Positions 54,413-63,397 of a stretch of DNA of 64,000 bases are shown piece by piece. Source of the stretch: Alistipes sp. (GTDB lineage Bacteria; Bacteroidota; Bacteroidia; Bacteroidales; Rikenellaceae); the NCBI GenBank assembly GCA_017555105.1, contig JAFZHB010000012.1, forward strand, positions 1 to 64,000, read 5' to 3'. The first letter of the stretch is position 1. Every line of letters starts with the position of its first letter. Under the pieces are notes generated by a model. The model did no database searches. It saw only the letters and a program-made list of their open reading frames with translations, and was not told the origin of the DNA. A program made the position numbers and the translations under genes.

Positions 54413-55462
54413 TTATTTATCAAGTTCGCGGAGGGGTACTTTCTTCAGCGTAAAGGAGAAGGTCGATCCCACGCCCACCTCACTGCGCACCGAGATACGC
54501 TCGCCGTGAGCCTCAATGATGTGCTTCACGATGGCCAGGCCGAGACCCGTACCACCCTGCTCGCGCGAGCGACCCTTATCCGTGCGGTAGAAGCGCTCGA
54601 AGATGCGCGGCTGATCCTCCTTGGCGATGCCCTGACCGTTATCCTCCACCTCGATCAAGATCTTATCCAGCAGATCGCGGAAGTGAACACGCGTCAGACC
54701 GCCCTCGCGGCCATAGCGGATCGAGTTCACCAACAGATTCACGAGCACCTGACCGATGTAATGCTTATCGGCCTGCACCCAGAAGGGCGACGGCAGGTTA
54801 TCTGCCCCCTTCACCTGAATCTTCACGCTACGCTTATCCGCCTCAATTTCGGCCTGCTCGGCAATCTCACGCGTCAAGGCCACGATATCGAAACGGTCGG
54901 CATTCAAGGCATTCATACTGCTCTCGAGGCGGTTGATCGTCTCCAAATCGTTCACGATATTGATCAGGCGATCGATGCTCTTCTCGGCTCGCTCGAGGTA
55001 TTTGCGGTTGATCAGCTCATCCTCCAAACCGCCGTCGAGCAGCGTCGAGATGTAGCCCTGAATGTTGAAGATCGGGGTCTTCAGCTCATGCGCCACATTG
55101 CCCAGGTACTGCTTGCGGAAGCGCTCAGCCTCCTTCAGGCGGGCGATCTCGCGATCGTTCGTATCGGCCCAAGCGGTCAGCTCCTCGCCCAGGTGCTCCA
55201 CTCGCTTATCCTGCAGCTCGTTGAAGATCTCGCTCGTATGCACCTCGCGTGCCGAGACGATCGAATAGATCGGGCGCAGCTTGTAGGCCACATACTTGCG
55301 GATCACGAAGAGGGCTCCTACAAAGACAAGGGCAAAAGCTCCGAGCACAATCAGCAGCACGGAGAGCCACGAAAAATGGGTCACGATCAGAAGCCCGGCA
55401 ACCATCGCCGCCACCAGCAGGGCGATGAGCAGTGAGGCAAACTCTTTGGTCTTGATTTTCAT
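54413..55462 (-). CDS. Sensor histidine kinase without periplasmic sensor domain
   Basis: A 349-residue membrane kinase. Two helices (about 10-28 and 33-54) are joined by only a few residues, so there is no periplasmic sensing domain. The DHp box GNVAHELKTP has phospho-acceptor His125; the N-box LLVNSIRYGREG, the DNGQGI G1 box, the F-box and GTGLGLAIVKHI follow. It resembles PhoR/PhoQ-class kinases. No response regulator is nearby, so its partner is elsewhere. It may sense membrane state or respond to an interacting protein. Gap to ribE is 10 bp. Confidence 0.9.
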   Translation of the reverse strand: MKIKTKEFASLLIALLVAAMVAGLLIVTHFSWLSVLLIVLGAFALVFVGALFVIRKYVAYKLRPIYSIVSAREVHTSEIFNELQDKRVEHLGEELTAWADTNDREIARLKEAERFRKQYLGNVAHELKTPIFNIQGYISTLLDGGLEDELINRKYLERAEKSIDRLINIVNDLETINRLESSMNALNADRFDIVALTREIAEQAEIEADKRSVKIQVKGADNLPSPFWVQADKHYIGQVLVNLLVNSIRYGREGGLTRVHFRDLLDKILIEVEDNGQGIAKEDQPRIFERFYRTDKGRSREQGGTGLGLAIVKHIIEAHGERISVRSEVGVGSTFSFTLKKVPLRELDK

Positions 55463-55472
55463 ACGAGCAAGG

Positions 55473-56072
55473 CTATTTTTTTAAGTAGTTTTCCATCAGG
55501 CGGGCAATGTATTTACCCACGATATCAAATTCGAGGTTGACCACCGTACCCTCCTCGATGGCACAGAAGTTCGTGTGTTCGAAGGTATAGGGGATGATCG
55601 CCACTCGGAACGACGAGGGGGTCGGATCACACACCGTGAGGCTCACGCCATTCACCGCCACCGAACCCTTCTCCACAGTGGTCAGACCACCACCCTGGGG
55701 CTCATACTCGAAGGTGAAATACCAGCTGCCGTCGGCATCCTCGCGCTTCGTGCAGCGTGCCGTCTGGTCGACATGACCCTGTACGATGTGACCGTCGAGC
55801 AGGGCATCCGGACGCATCGAACGCTCCACATTCACACGATCTCCCACCTGCAGCAGACCCAGATTGCTGCGATCGAGCGTCTCCTTCATGGCCGTCACCG
55901 TGTAACAGTCGCCCTCGATGGCCACCACCGTCAGGCAGACGCCGTTGTGCGCTACGCTCTGGTCGATCTTCAACTCCTCGGTGAAGGGCGAGCGAAGCGT
56001 GAAATCTTTATTCTGTCGATCAACGCGAATGGCCACCACCTCGGCCATCGCCTCTACAATGCCTGAAAACAT
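55473..56072 (-). CDS. ribE: Riboflavin synthase alpha subunit
   Basis: Dismutates two 6,7-dimethyl-8-ribityllumazine molecules to riboflavin. The 199 residues form two lumazine-binding barrels: the first with MFSGIVEAMAEV, SVAHNGVCLTVV and TLDRSNLG; the second with DGHIVQGHVDQT, VAVNGVSLTV and IIPYTFEHTNF. Length matches the family. It is isolated from other riboflavin genes, as often seen in Bacteroidota. Confidence 0.95.
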   Translation of the reverse strand: MFSGIVEAMAEVVAIRVDRQNKDFTLRSPFTEELKIDQSVAHNGVCLTVVAIEGDCYTVTAMKETLDRSNLGLLQVGDRVNVERSMRPDALLDGHIVQGHVDQTARCTKREDADGSWYFTFEYEPQGGGLTTVEKGSVAVNGVSLTVCDPTPSSFRVAIIPYTFEHTNFCAIEEGTVVNLEFDIVGKYIARLMENYLKK

Positions 56073-56087
56073 AGCGTAGAATCTATT

Positions 56088-56723
56088 TTAGTTGTTACAA
56101 ATCAATTTACCCGGCACGGCATAGACCGCCTCAATCTCCTGCACCGAGAGGGTCATCTCGTCGTAGTGTTTCGCATCGGCAGCCACCAGGCGCACCGCAT
56201 CCTCCTGTTCGGCGAGGCGTACGATACGCAAAGTTACAAAATTTTTCGTTACAATGGCATAGAGCTGCCCCGGAATAAGGGCCTGCATCTCGATCTTTTT
56301 GAGCAGAAGAATTGCACCATTGGGCACAAGCGGCTCCATGGCGTGTCCCTGATAGAGCATGGCGCAGTCGCACGGGCCGACGGGCGGCACGATCAGCGAC
56401 GATTCGGGGGTAAGGGTTTCGATGCGGGAGAGCGACTGTTCGAGATCAACGCGGTAGAAGGGAACGGCAGTCGTTGCAGCCTCGGTCGAGCGCAGCATCT
56501 CGCCCTCACCGGTGAGGAGCCACAGCTGATCGATCTCCGGATAAACACGCACGATCCGCTCGGCCAGCTTGAGCGATATGCCGTTCTTGCCGCGCTTGAT
56601 CTGGTAGAGGTTCTCACCACGCGACAAGCCGATATGGAGCGCGAAGGCATTGGGGGTCATATTTGCCCACCGAATGACACTCTCCAATCGTTGCCACTGA
56701 GTGTGTTTCTGCTTTTCGTCCAT
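56088..56723 (-). CDS. HTH-S24-like transcriptional regulator lacking the peptidase Ser
   Basis: A 211-residue protein starting at ATG 56723 (MDEKQKHTQW). Residues about 8-60 form a phage-repressor-like helix-turn-helix (LESVIRWANMTPNAFALHIGLSRGENLYQIKRGKNGIS). The C-terminal half has the S24/LexA-like beta fold (MLYQGHAMEPLVPNGAILLLKK, GQLYAIVTKNFVTLRIVRL). The catalytic Ser of the (G/V)xSM(E/x)P motif is replaced: the sequence reads GHAMEP, Ala128. The Lys partner position reads Arg/Leu. It therefore should not self-cleave like LexA. It may bind a ligand instead. It lies divergent to tRNA-Arg. Confidence 0.8.
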   Translation of the reverse strand: MDEKQKHTQWQRLESVIRWANMTPNAFALHIGLSRGENLYQIKRGKNGISLKLAERIVRVYPEIDQLWLLTGEGEMLRSTEAATTAVPFYRVDLEQSLSRIETLTPESSLIVPPVGPCDCAMLYQGHAMEPLVPNGAILLLKKIEMQALIPGQLYAIVTKNFVTLRIVRLAEQEDAVRLVAADAKHYDEMTLSVQEIEAVYAVPGKLICNN

Positions 56724-56727
56724 TTTT

Positions 56728-56759
56728 CTTGCTCCAATAAAAAATATTTTGCATCTTTG
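56728..56759 (+). promoter_or_regulatory. Promoter of tRNA-Arg
   Basis: -33 CTTG (56728-56731), 20-bp spacer, -7 CATCTTTG (56752-56759), one mismatch from TAnnTTTG. Transcription would begin about at 56766, right before the mature tRNA. It overlaps the leader of the divergent S24-like gene. Confidence 0.6.
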
Positions 56760-56766
56760 CACGACC

Positions 56767-56838
56767 GGTCCCGTAGTTCAATGGATAGAATATAAGATTC
56801 CGGTTCTTACGATTGGAGTTCGAGTCTCCACGGGATCA
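56767..56838 (+). tRNA. tRNA-Arg (anticodon CCG)
   Basis: A full cloverleaf: acceptor GGTCCCG/CGGGATC with one G-T pair, D-arm, anticodon stem TAAGA/TCTTA with loop TTCCGGT giving anticodon CCG at 56800-56802 (codon CGG), variable loop CGAT, T-arm TGGAG-TTCGAGT-CTCCA and discriminator A. The 3' CCA is not encoded. Confidence 0.93.
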
Positions 56839-56840
56839 CT

Positions 56841-56874
56841 AACCGCCTGGGTGTAAAACCCTTGGCGGTTTTTC
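56841..56874 (+). terminator. Terminator after tRNA-Arg
   Basis: AACCGCC (56841-56847) pairs with GGCGGTT (56864-56870), with an internal GGG/CCC pair, followed by TTTTC. It directly follows the tRNA. Confidence 0.85.
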
Positions 56875-56952
56875 TTCATCCTACGCAGAGCAACATCAGT
56901 TTGCCGCTCATCCCCGCAACTCCTCGCAAAAATGCACCTTCGGATGCTGTTA

Positions 56953-56982
56953 CAAAGATAGATACAAAATTCGGTTTTACAA
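56953..56982 (-). promoter_or_regulatory. Consensus minus-strand promoter reading toward tRNA-Arg
   Basis: Minus-strand -33 CTTG (rc of 56979/56980-56982), about 19-bp spacer and exact -7 TATCTTTG (56953-56960). Transcripts would run antisense across the tRNA-Arg and could reach the S24-like gene at 56723, or end nearby as a small RNA. No start codon of a convincing gene lies directly downstream. Confidence 0.4.
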
Positions 56983-57195
56983 GATTTAATACAACATTTC
57001 ATCCAAAACATTGCATAAACGGATAGATCAGATGCCGTTTTTCGCTCACCTGATCCCCCAAAGCGGAGCACGCTGTTGCCAATAGAGGCACACACAAGGA
57101 GAAAGCGGTACCAAAGATTCGATTTTTTTCGGCCACGGCGCGGTTATCTGATTTTTTTTTCGTTTCTTTGTTAATCGATTTATTACACGCGAACC

Positions 57196-58200
57196 ATGTC
57201 AATTGTACGCAATACCGAGAGCGATCTCGACTTCGAAAACAAGATCCGTCCACAGGAGTTGGAAAACTTCTCCGGCCAGGATAAGATTGTCGAGAACCTA
57301 CGCATCTTCATCAAGGCAGCCCTGATGCGTGGTGATTCGCTCGACCATGTGCTGCTGCACGGCCCTCCGGGTCTGGGTAAGACGACTTTGGCCAACATCA
57401 TCGCCAACGAGATGGGGGCACAGCTGCGCGTCACCTCGGGTCCCGTGCTCGACAAACCGGGCGACCTGGCCGGCCTGCTGACGAACCTTGCTCCGGGCGA
57501 TGTGCTCTTCATCGACGAGATTCACCGTCTGAGCCCGATCGTGGAGGAGTATCTCTACTCGGCCATGGAGGATTACAAGATCGACATCGTGCTCGACAAA
57601 GGCCCTTCGGCACGCTCGATTCAGATCGAGCTTGCCCCTTTCACGCTCATCGGTGCCACCACGCGCAGCGGTCTCTTGACCTCGCCCCTGCGTGCCCGTT
57701 TCGGCATCAACTGCCACCTCGAGTACTATGACACGCCCGTCCTGGCGGGAATCGTGAAGCGTTCGGCGCGCATCCTCGACATCGCCATTGACGACGATGC
57801 TGCCATTGAGATCGCTCTGCGTTCGCGCGGCACACCGCGTATCGCCAACGCCCTGCTGCGTCGCGTGCGCGACTTTGCCATGGTGATGGGCGATGGACAC
57901 ATCGAGCTGAAGATCACGAAGCTGGCGCTTGCTGCGCTCAACATCGACGCACGCGGTCTGGATCAGATGGACAACAAGATTCTGGCGACGATCATCGAAA
58001 AGTTCAAGGGCGGCCCTGTGGGTCTGAATACGATCGCCACGGCCGTAGGCGAAGATCCCGGCACGGTGGAGGAGGTCTACGAGCCCTTCCTAATCAAGGA
58101 GGGCTTCCTCAAACGCACGCCGCGTGGTCGTGAAGCCACGGAGCTGGCCTATACCCACCTGAACTATAACCCCAAGACGAACGAAGGGGAATTATTTTAG
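57196..58200 (+). CDS. ruvB: Holliday junction branch migration helicase RuvB
   Basis: AAA+ motor that drives Holliday junction migration with RuvA. The 334 residues show Walker A GPPGLGKT, Walker [11 protein letters not shown], sensor I TRSGLL segment ([20 protein letters not shown]), the arginine finger RARF, and the C-terminal winged-helix ([42 protein letters not shown]). Full length. RuvA is not in the window. Confidence 0.98.
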   Translation: MSIVRNTESDLDFENKIRPQELENFSGQDKIVENLRIFIKAALMRGDSLDHVLLHGPPGLGKTTLANIIANEMGAQLRVTSGPVLDKPGDLAGLLTNLAPGDVLFIDEIHRLSPIVEEYLYSAMEDYKIDIVLDKGPSARSIQIELAPFTLIGATTRSGLLTSPLRARFGINCHLEYYDTPVLAGIVKRSARILDIAIDDDAAIEIALRSRGTPRIANALLRRVRDFAMVMGDGHIELKITKLALAALNIDARGLDQMDNKILATIIEKFKGGPVGLNTIATAVGEDPGTVEEVYEPFLIKEGFLKRTPRGREATELAYTHLNYNPKTNEGELF

Positions 58201-58235
58201 GAATTCAAAATTTAGAATTTAGAATTCAAAATTAT
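58201..58235. repeat. Dispersed AT-rich intergenic element, copy 4
   Basis: Directly after the ruvB stop: GAATTCAAAATTTAGAATTTAGAATTCAAAATT-type sequence, in the reverse-complement orientation of copies 1 and 3. It is internally repeated (two GAATTC, two AAATTT/TAGAATT words). Confidence 0.65.
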
Positions 58236-58292
58236 TGAGTTTGCGGATAAAATAAGGGAAGTTAAGGAGTTGCCTTAAAATAACCCAAAAAA

Positions 58293-58326
58293 CAAGGGCG
58301 GCTAAGGAACACCTTAGTCGCCCTTG
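58293..58326 (-). terminator. Terminator between convergent ruvB and the UPF0597 gene
   Basis: A 15-bp near-perfect stem (CAAGGGCGGCTAAGG at 58293-58307 with CCTTAGTCGCCCTTG at 58312-58326) around AACA. On the minus strand it is followed by a T-run; on the plus strand the run is weak. It would serve the minus-strand UPF0597/nitroreductase unit. Confidence 0.75.
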
Positions 58327-58357
58327 ATAGCCTTTAATAGCCCTTTCTCCCTTCCTT

Positions 58358-58479
58358 AGGAATTGTATAACAAGCGGGATTTCAAGGCTTGCGAAGCCCG
58401 AAAAAGCGCAGTTTACTAAGCGTAAATGAGCATTTTGAGGGCGAGCGTAACGCAGAAAGCCCCTTGTTAGACAATTTCT
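58358..58479. repeat. 122-bp element bounded by a 14-bp imperfect inverted repeat
   Basis: Left end AATTGTATAACAAG (58361-58374) and right end CTTGTTAGACAATT (58463-58476) are inverted repeats with one mismatch, extended by CGGG/CCCC. The interior holds further short stems (GGCTTGCGAAGCC at 58386-58398; GAGGGCGAGCGTAACGCAG region). The right end abuts the stop codon of the minus-strand gene at 58481. It resembles a MITE-like or structured intergenic repeat; no coding potential. Confidence 0.6.
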
Positions 58480-58480
58480 T

Positions 58481-59770
58481 CTAGCACTTGTGGGTCATAA
58501 TATCCAGCACCATACGATCCGTTTCGTTCATACCGTCGCGACCGATACAGGTGAGGTTGCGAATCGACTTATCGACATCCTCCTCGATGATGCCCTCCAC
58601 CGAGGTCACAGCGCGGCCCTCCATGGCCATCATGGCCGACATGAGCGCCGTCGAGACACCACTGGCTACCTTCATCGCACAGCTCGGCTTCGCACCGTCG
58701 CAGATCATACCCGTCAGGTTGGCGATCATGTTCTTCACCGCCGAAACCACCTCCGGATAACCACCGCCCATCAGGTAGGTGATGCCGCAGCTCGAACCCG
58801 TAGCAGCCACCACACAACCACACAGCGCCGAGAGACGACCGAGCGACTGCTTGATGTAGATAACCGCCAGGTGACTCAAAGCCAGCGCGCGGATCGTCTG
58901 CTCCTCGGTAGCCCCCGTATCCTCGGCATAAACCACCACAGGCATCGTAGCCGAGATACCCTGATTACCACTACCCGAGTTACTCATCACGGGCACCATA
59001 GCTCCCGCCATACGGGCATCACACGCAGCCGAAGTATAGGCCAGAATGTGCGAGAAGATACCGTCACCCATCATGCGCTGGTTTCGCAACGAGAGCATCG
59101 TGCGACCCACCGAGTGGCCATAACTACCCTGCATGGCAACCTCCGCCGCAGCCTTATTCAAACGCTTCGTCTCCAGGATAAAGCGCAACTCATCGATCGG
59201 AGACTCCAAGGCAAACTCCCAAACACGATGGAGCGTCAGCTCCACCTCGCCGCTCTCCGCCTCCTGCTCCGCCGACGGCGTACTGCAATCGAGCAACACC
59301 TCGCCATCACGCTCCTCATAGACGAAGTTCGTATGGCCACCGGCGATGATCGCCGTAGCGCGGTGTCCCGCTGCTACGACCGTCACTTCGGCGTAGAGTT
59401 TCTCCTCGATGGCCTCCTTCAGACCAATCGAAATACCTTTCTCGTCGATCAGCTGGCGCCCCTGCTCCACAGCCTCCGGCGTCACATCACGCAGCACCTC
59501 CAAACCATAGGCCGACTTACCGATCAACGCACCCAGCGCAACGGCGATCGGCAGACCAATCATGCCCGTTCCGGGGATACCTACGCCCATGGCGTTTTTC
59601 AAGATATTGGCACTGAGCAGCACCTCGATCTGCTGCGGACGCACACCCAGCAACTCCGTGGCGCGCGCTGCACAGAGGGCCACGGCAATCGGTTCGGTAC
59701 AACCGATAGCGGGGATCACCTCACGCTGAATAAGGTCGATGATTTGTTTGCGTTCGGGTTTTGTAAGCAT
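58481..59770 (-). CDS. UPF0597 family protein (L-cysteine desulfidase/serine dehydratase alpha-like)
   Basis: A 429-residue cytoplasmic protein of the UPF0597 (YhaM/CyuA-like) family: EVIPAIGCTEPIAVALCAARA at the N-terminus with a conserved Cys, VPVMSNSGSGNQGISATMPVVVYAE, LCGCVVAATGSSCGITYLMGGG with candidate Fe-S cysteines, and ICDGAKPSCAMKVASGV. Family members include an L-cysteine desulfidase/serine ammonia-lyase with an Fe-S centre, so desulfuration of cysteine is likely but not proven. Downstream sits the inverted-repeat element. It follows the nitroreductase lipoprotein gene by 22 bp. Confidence 0.88.
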   Translation of the reverse strand: MLTKPERKQIIDLIQREVIPAIGCTEPIAVALCAARATELLGVRPQQIEVLLSANILKNAMGVGIPGTGMIGLPIAVALGALIGKSAYGLEVLRDVTPEAVEQGRQLIDEKGISIGLKEAIEEKLYAEVTVVAAGHRATAIIAGGHTNFVYEERDGEVLLDCSTPSAEQEAESGEVELTLHRVWEFALESPIDELRFILETKRLNKAAAEVAMQGSYGHSVGRTMLSLRNQRMMGDGIFSHILAYTSAACDARMAGAMVPVMSNSGSGNQGISATMPVVVYAEDTGATEEQTIRALALSHLAVIYIKQSLGRLSALCGCVVAATGSSCGITYLMGGGYPEVVSAVKNMIANLTGMICDGAKPSCAMKVASGVSTALMSAMMAMEGRAVTSVEGIIEEDVDKSIRNLTCIGRDGMNETDRMVLDIMTHKC

Positions 59771-59792
59771 AGCGCAAAATAGGGTTTAGCAA

Positions 59793-60467
59793 TTATTTAC
59801 CAACAGATTGAGCCAAGGCGAAGTTGTAGCGCTCCTCATCCAGACCGAGCGTCTGCAAGAGCTGAGGCGAAGCGCTGCCGCGCGTAATCGAACGCAGCCC
59901 CGTACCTGCCGTATATACATTCACATTCTCGGCGTAGCCCGCAGCATCCTGGCCACAGAGATAAGTCACCTTATCCATCGGAATCGGCTTACCGGCATAG
60001 ACCGAACGATCAGCCACATAGACCAGGTTCAAGGCCGCAGTTCCTACAAAGGGCTGTCCACCCGATACGGCCATGTGATCACCCTCCACAACACGCACCA
60101 GCTTGTGGCTCTTGGCCTCGTAGCGGTAGATACCCTCCTTGAAGAAGGCATAGACACGAATCGGATAGAGCGCCAGCGCCGAGGGAGCTGTCAGGTGATC
60201 GTTCTCGGGACGATTGATACCCGCAGCAGCGTACAGCACACCCGAAAGCTCCTCCATCGTGAGCGGCTCGGGGTTGTATTCACGCCACGAACGACGGTTC
60301 TGCAACGCCTCACCTACGGTCATACCGCGGCTCAGGTCGGGTGCCGGGAGAAGGATCTCCGCACCGTGTACTACGGGAGTGGCAGCCAAAGGCTCCTCCT
60401 TCGGCGTTTGGTTCGTGCAGCAAGCCGTCATCACAAGGGCTAAGACTGCCATCAAGCGTGTTTTCAT
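59793..60467 (-). CDS. Nitroreductase-family (SagB/ThcOx-like) lipoprotein
   Basis: A 224-residue protein with a lipoprotein signal (lipobox VMTAC, Cys16) and a flavin nitroreductase-like fold: MTVGEALQNRRSWREYNPEPLTMEELSGVLYAAAGIN, a SALALYPIRVYAF strand and the late ALNLVYVADRSVYAGK, LCGQDAAGYAENVNVYTAGTGLR segment. The SagB/ThcOx branch catalyses oxidation or reduction with FMN. Being lipid-anchored outside the cytoplasm is unusual for an NAD(P)H-linked flavoenzyme; FMN may be bound before export, or the protein may have another role. Substrate unknown. Confidence 0.82.
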   Translation of the reverse strand: MKTRLMAVLALVMTACCTNQTPKEEPLAATPVVHGAEILLPAPDLSRGMTVGEALQNRRSWREYNPEPLTMEELSGVLYAAAGINRPENDHLTAPSALALYPIRVYAFFKEGIYRYEAKSHKLVRVVEGDHMAVSGGQPFVGTAALNLVYVADRSVYAGKPIPMDKVTYLCGQDAAGYAENVNVYTAGTGLRSITRGSASPQLLQTLGLDEERYNFALAQSVGK

Positions 60468-60504
60468 CTTATTTCAGTGTTTTTAGTTGGTTTAACGATT
60501 GGAT

Positions 60505-61914
<1,410 letters not shown>

Positions 61915-61919
61915 GGTGT

Positions 61920-61964
61920 GTATGAATGGTATGAAATGTAAGAGTGGTATGAGTCGTATGACTT
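61920..61964. repeat. 9-bp tandem repeat, five units, in the RhlE leader
   Basis: Units start at 61920, 61929, 61938, 61947 and 61956, each beginning GTATGA (the third GTAAGA) with three variable bases. The block ends 5 bp before the ATG of the minus-strand helicase gene, so the mRNA leader carries five CATAC-type boxes in exact 9-nt register. Confidence 0.75.
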
Positions 61965-62002
61965 CCGTTCACTCTTTTCGTGAAAAATCTCTTGCCTCTG
62001 TT

Positions 62003-63358
62003 TTATCGGATCTCCTCTCCGAGCAGCGTTGCCGAGGTGCAACCCGTCACGCGTACACGGACATAGTCGCCCGCCTTGTGACCGTTGCAATCGAACACCA
62101 CCACCTTATTCTGCGAGGTACGACCAAAGAGCTGTGCCTTGTTGCGGCGCGACTCGCCCTCAACCAGCACCTCGAACTCCTTGCCCACATCGCGCTTATA
62201 GCTCTCCAAGCCCAGCTCATTCTGCAGGGCTATGATCTCCTGCAGACGGCGCGACTTCACCTCATCAGGCACATTGTCAGCCAGGTGCTTCGATGCGAAG
62301 GTGCCCGGGCGCTCTGAGTATTTGAACATAAAGGCAAAGTCATAGCCCACCTCGCGCATGAGCGAGAGTGTATCCTGATGCTCCTCCTCCGTCTCGCTCG
62401 AGAAGCCGGCGATCAGGTCGGTCGTGATGGCGCAGTCGGGCATATAACGACGGATCGCAGCGATGCGATCGAGGTACCACTCGCGTGTATATTTACGGTT
62501 CATACGCTCGAGCATCGAGGTCGAGCCCGACTGTGCGGGCAGGTGGATCGCACGGCAGATGTTGGGCATCGAGGCCATCACCTCCAGCAAACGATCGCTC
62601 ATATCCTTCGGATGCGAAGTAGCAAAGCGCACGCGCAGGAGCGGCGAGACCTCGGCCACACGACGGATCAACTCGGGGAAGTCAACCTCACCGTGGCGGT
62701 ACGAATTCACATTCTGACCCAGCAGCGTCACCTCGCGATAACCATTCTCAAAGAGCTGGCGTGCCTCGGCCATGATCGTCTCGCAGTCGCGGCTGCGTTC
62801 GCGACCGCGCGTGTAAGGAACCACGCAGTAGGAGCAGAAGTTGTTGCAACCACGCATGATCGAGATAAAGCCGCTCACACCGTTCTTATCGATGCGTACG
62901 GGAGCAATCTCGGCATAGGTCTCTTCGGTCGAGAGGAGCACATTTGCCCCCTTCTGCCCCGCCTCGGCCGTTTTGAGCAGCGTCGGCAGGTCGCGATAGG
63001 TGTCGGGGCCTGCAACCAGATCCACGCCCGTATTTCCCTCGAGCAGCTGCTCCTTGAGGCGCTCGGCCATACAGCCTACAATACCCACCACGAGCGAAGG
63101 TTTACGCTTCTTCAGGCGACGCATCTCAGAGAGACGACCCCAGATTCGCTGCTCGGCGTTATCACGCACCGAGCAGGTGTTGATCAGGATCACATCCGCC
63201 TCGCCGATCGTCTCGGTGTAGACATAACCGTGGTTTTGCAGGATCGAGATGATGATCTCCGTATCACCTACATTCATCTGGCAACCGTAGGTCTCAATGA
63301 AGAGCTTGCGCCCCTCACCGGTCAGCGGTCGTAATTGATTGTATGATGCAGTATTCAA
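62003..63358 (-). CDS. miaB: tRNA-2-methylthio-N6-dimethylallyladenosine synthase
   Basis: Radical-SAM enzyme that methylthiolates i6A37 of tRNAs. In 451 residues it has the N-terminal MTTase Fe-S cysteines (ETYGCQMNVGD, NTCSVRDNA, GIVGCMAERL), the radical-SAM CxxxCxxC motif in GCNNFCSYCVVPYTRGRE, and a C-terminal TRAM domain (about 385-450; VEGESRRNKAQLFGRT). No ATG is available; the start appears to be TTG at 63358, which gives MNTASYNQLR before the MTTase domain. Length fits. Confidence 0.95.
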   Translation of the reverse strand: MNTASYNQLRPLTGEGRKLFIETYGCQMNVGDTEIIISILQNHGYVYTETIGEADVILINTCSVRDNAEQRIWGRLSEMRRLKKRKPSLVVGIVGCMAERLKEQLLEGNTGVDLVAGPDTYRDLPTLLKTAEAGQKGANVLLSTEETYAEIAPVRIDKNGVSGFISIMRGCNNFCSYCVVPYTRGRERSRDCETIMAEARQLFENGYREVTLLGQNVNSYRHGEVDFPELIRRVAEVSPLLRVRFATSHPKDMSDRLLEVMASMPNICRAIHLPAQSGSTSMLERMNRKYTREWYLDRIAAIRRYMPDCAITTDLIAGFSSETEEEHQDTLSLMREVGYDFAFMFKYSERPGTFASKHLADNVPDEVKSRRLQEIIALQNELGLESYKRDVGKEFEVLVEGESRRNKAQLFGRTSQNKVVVFDCNGHKAGDYVRVRVTGCTSATLLGEEIR

Positions 63359-63364
63359 TGGTTC

Positions 63365-63390
63365 TAATTTTGAATTTTGAATGCTAAATT
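63365..63390. repeat. Dispersed AT-rich intergenic element, copy 5
   Basis: TAATTTTGAATTTTGAATGCTAAATT, in the same orientation as copies 1 and 3, between the YitT-family stop and miaB start. One base departs from the GAATTC core. Confidence 0.55.
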
Positions 63391-63397
63391 GTGCAGA

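Larger units (their letters stand above)
56839..57195. other. Intergenic region between tRNA-Arg and ruvB
   Basis: About 360 bases holding the tRNA terminator (56841-56874), a good minus-strand promoter sequence with no gene start close by (56953-56982), and AT-rich DNA. The minus-strand frame at 56778-57095 runs through the tRNA and is not considered a gene. Confidence 0.6.

Noticed and set aside
56778..57095. A 105-codon minus-strand frame next to tRNA-Arg
   Set aside because: It runs through the tRNA and its terminator, a familiar source of false proteins.
58358..58479. Considered as an insertion sequence
   Set aside because: It has no transposase and only 122 bp; at most it is a non-autonomous element.
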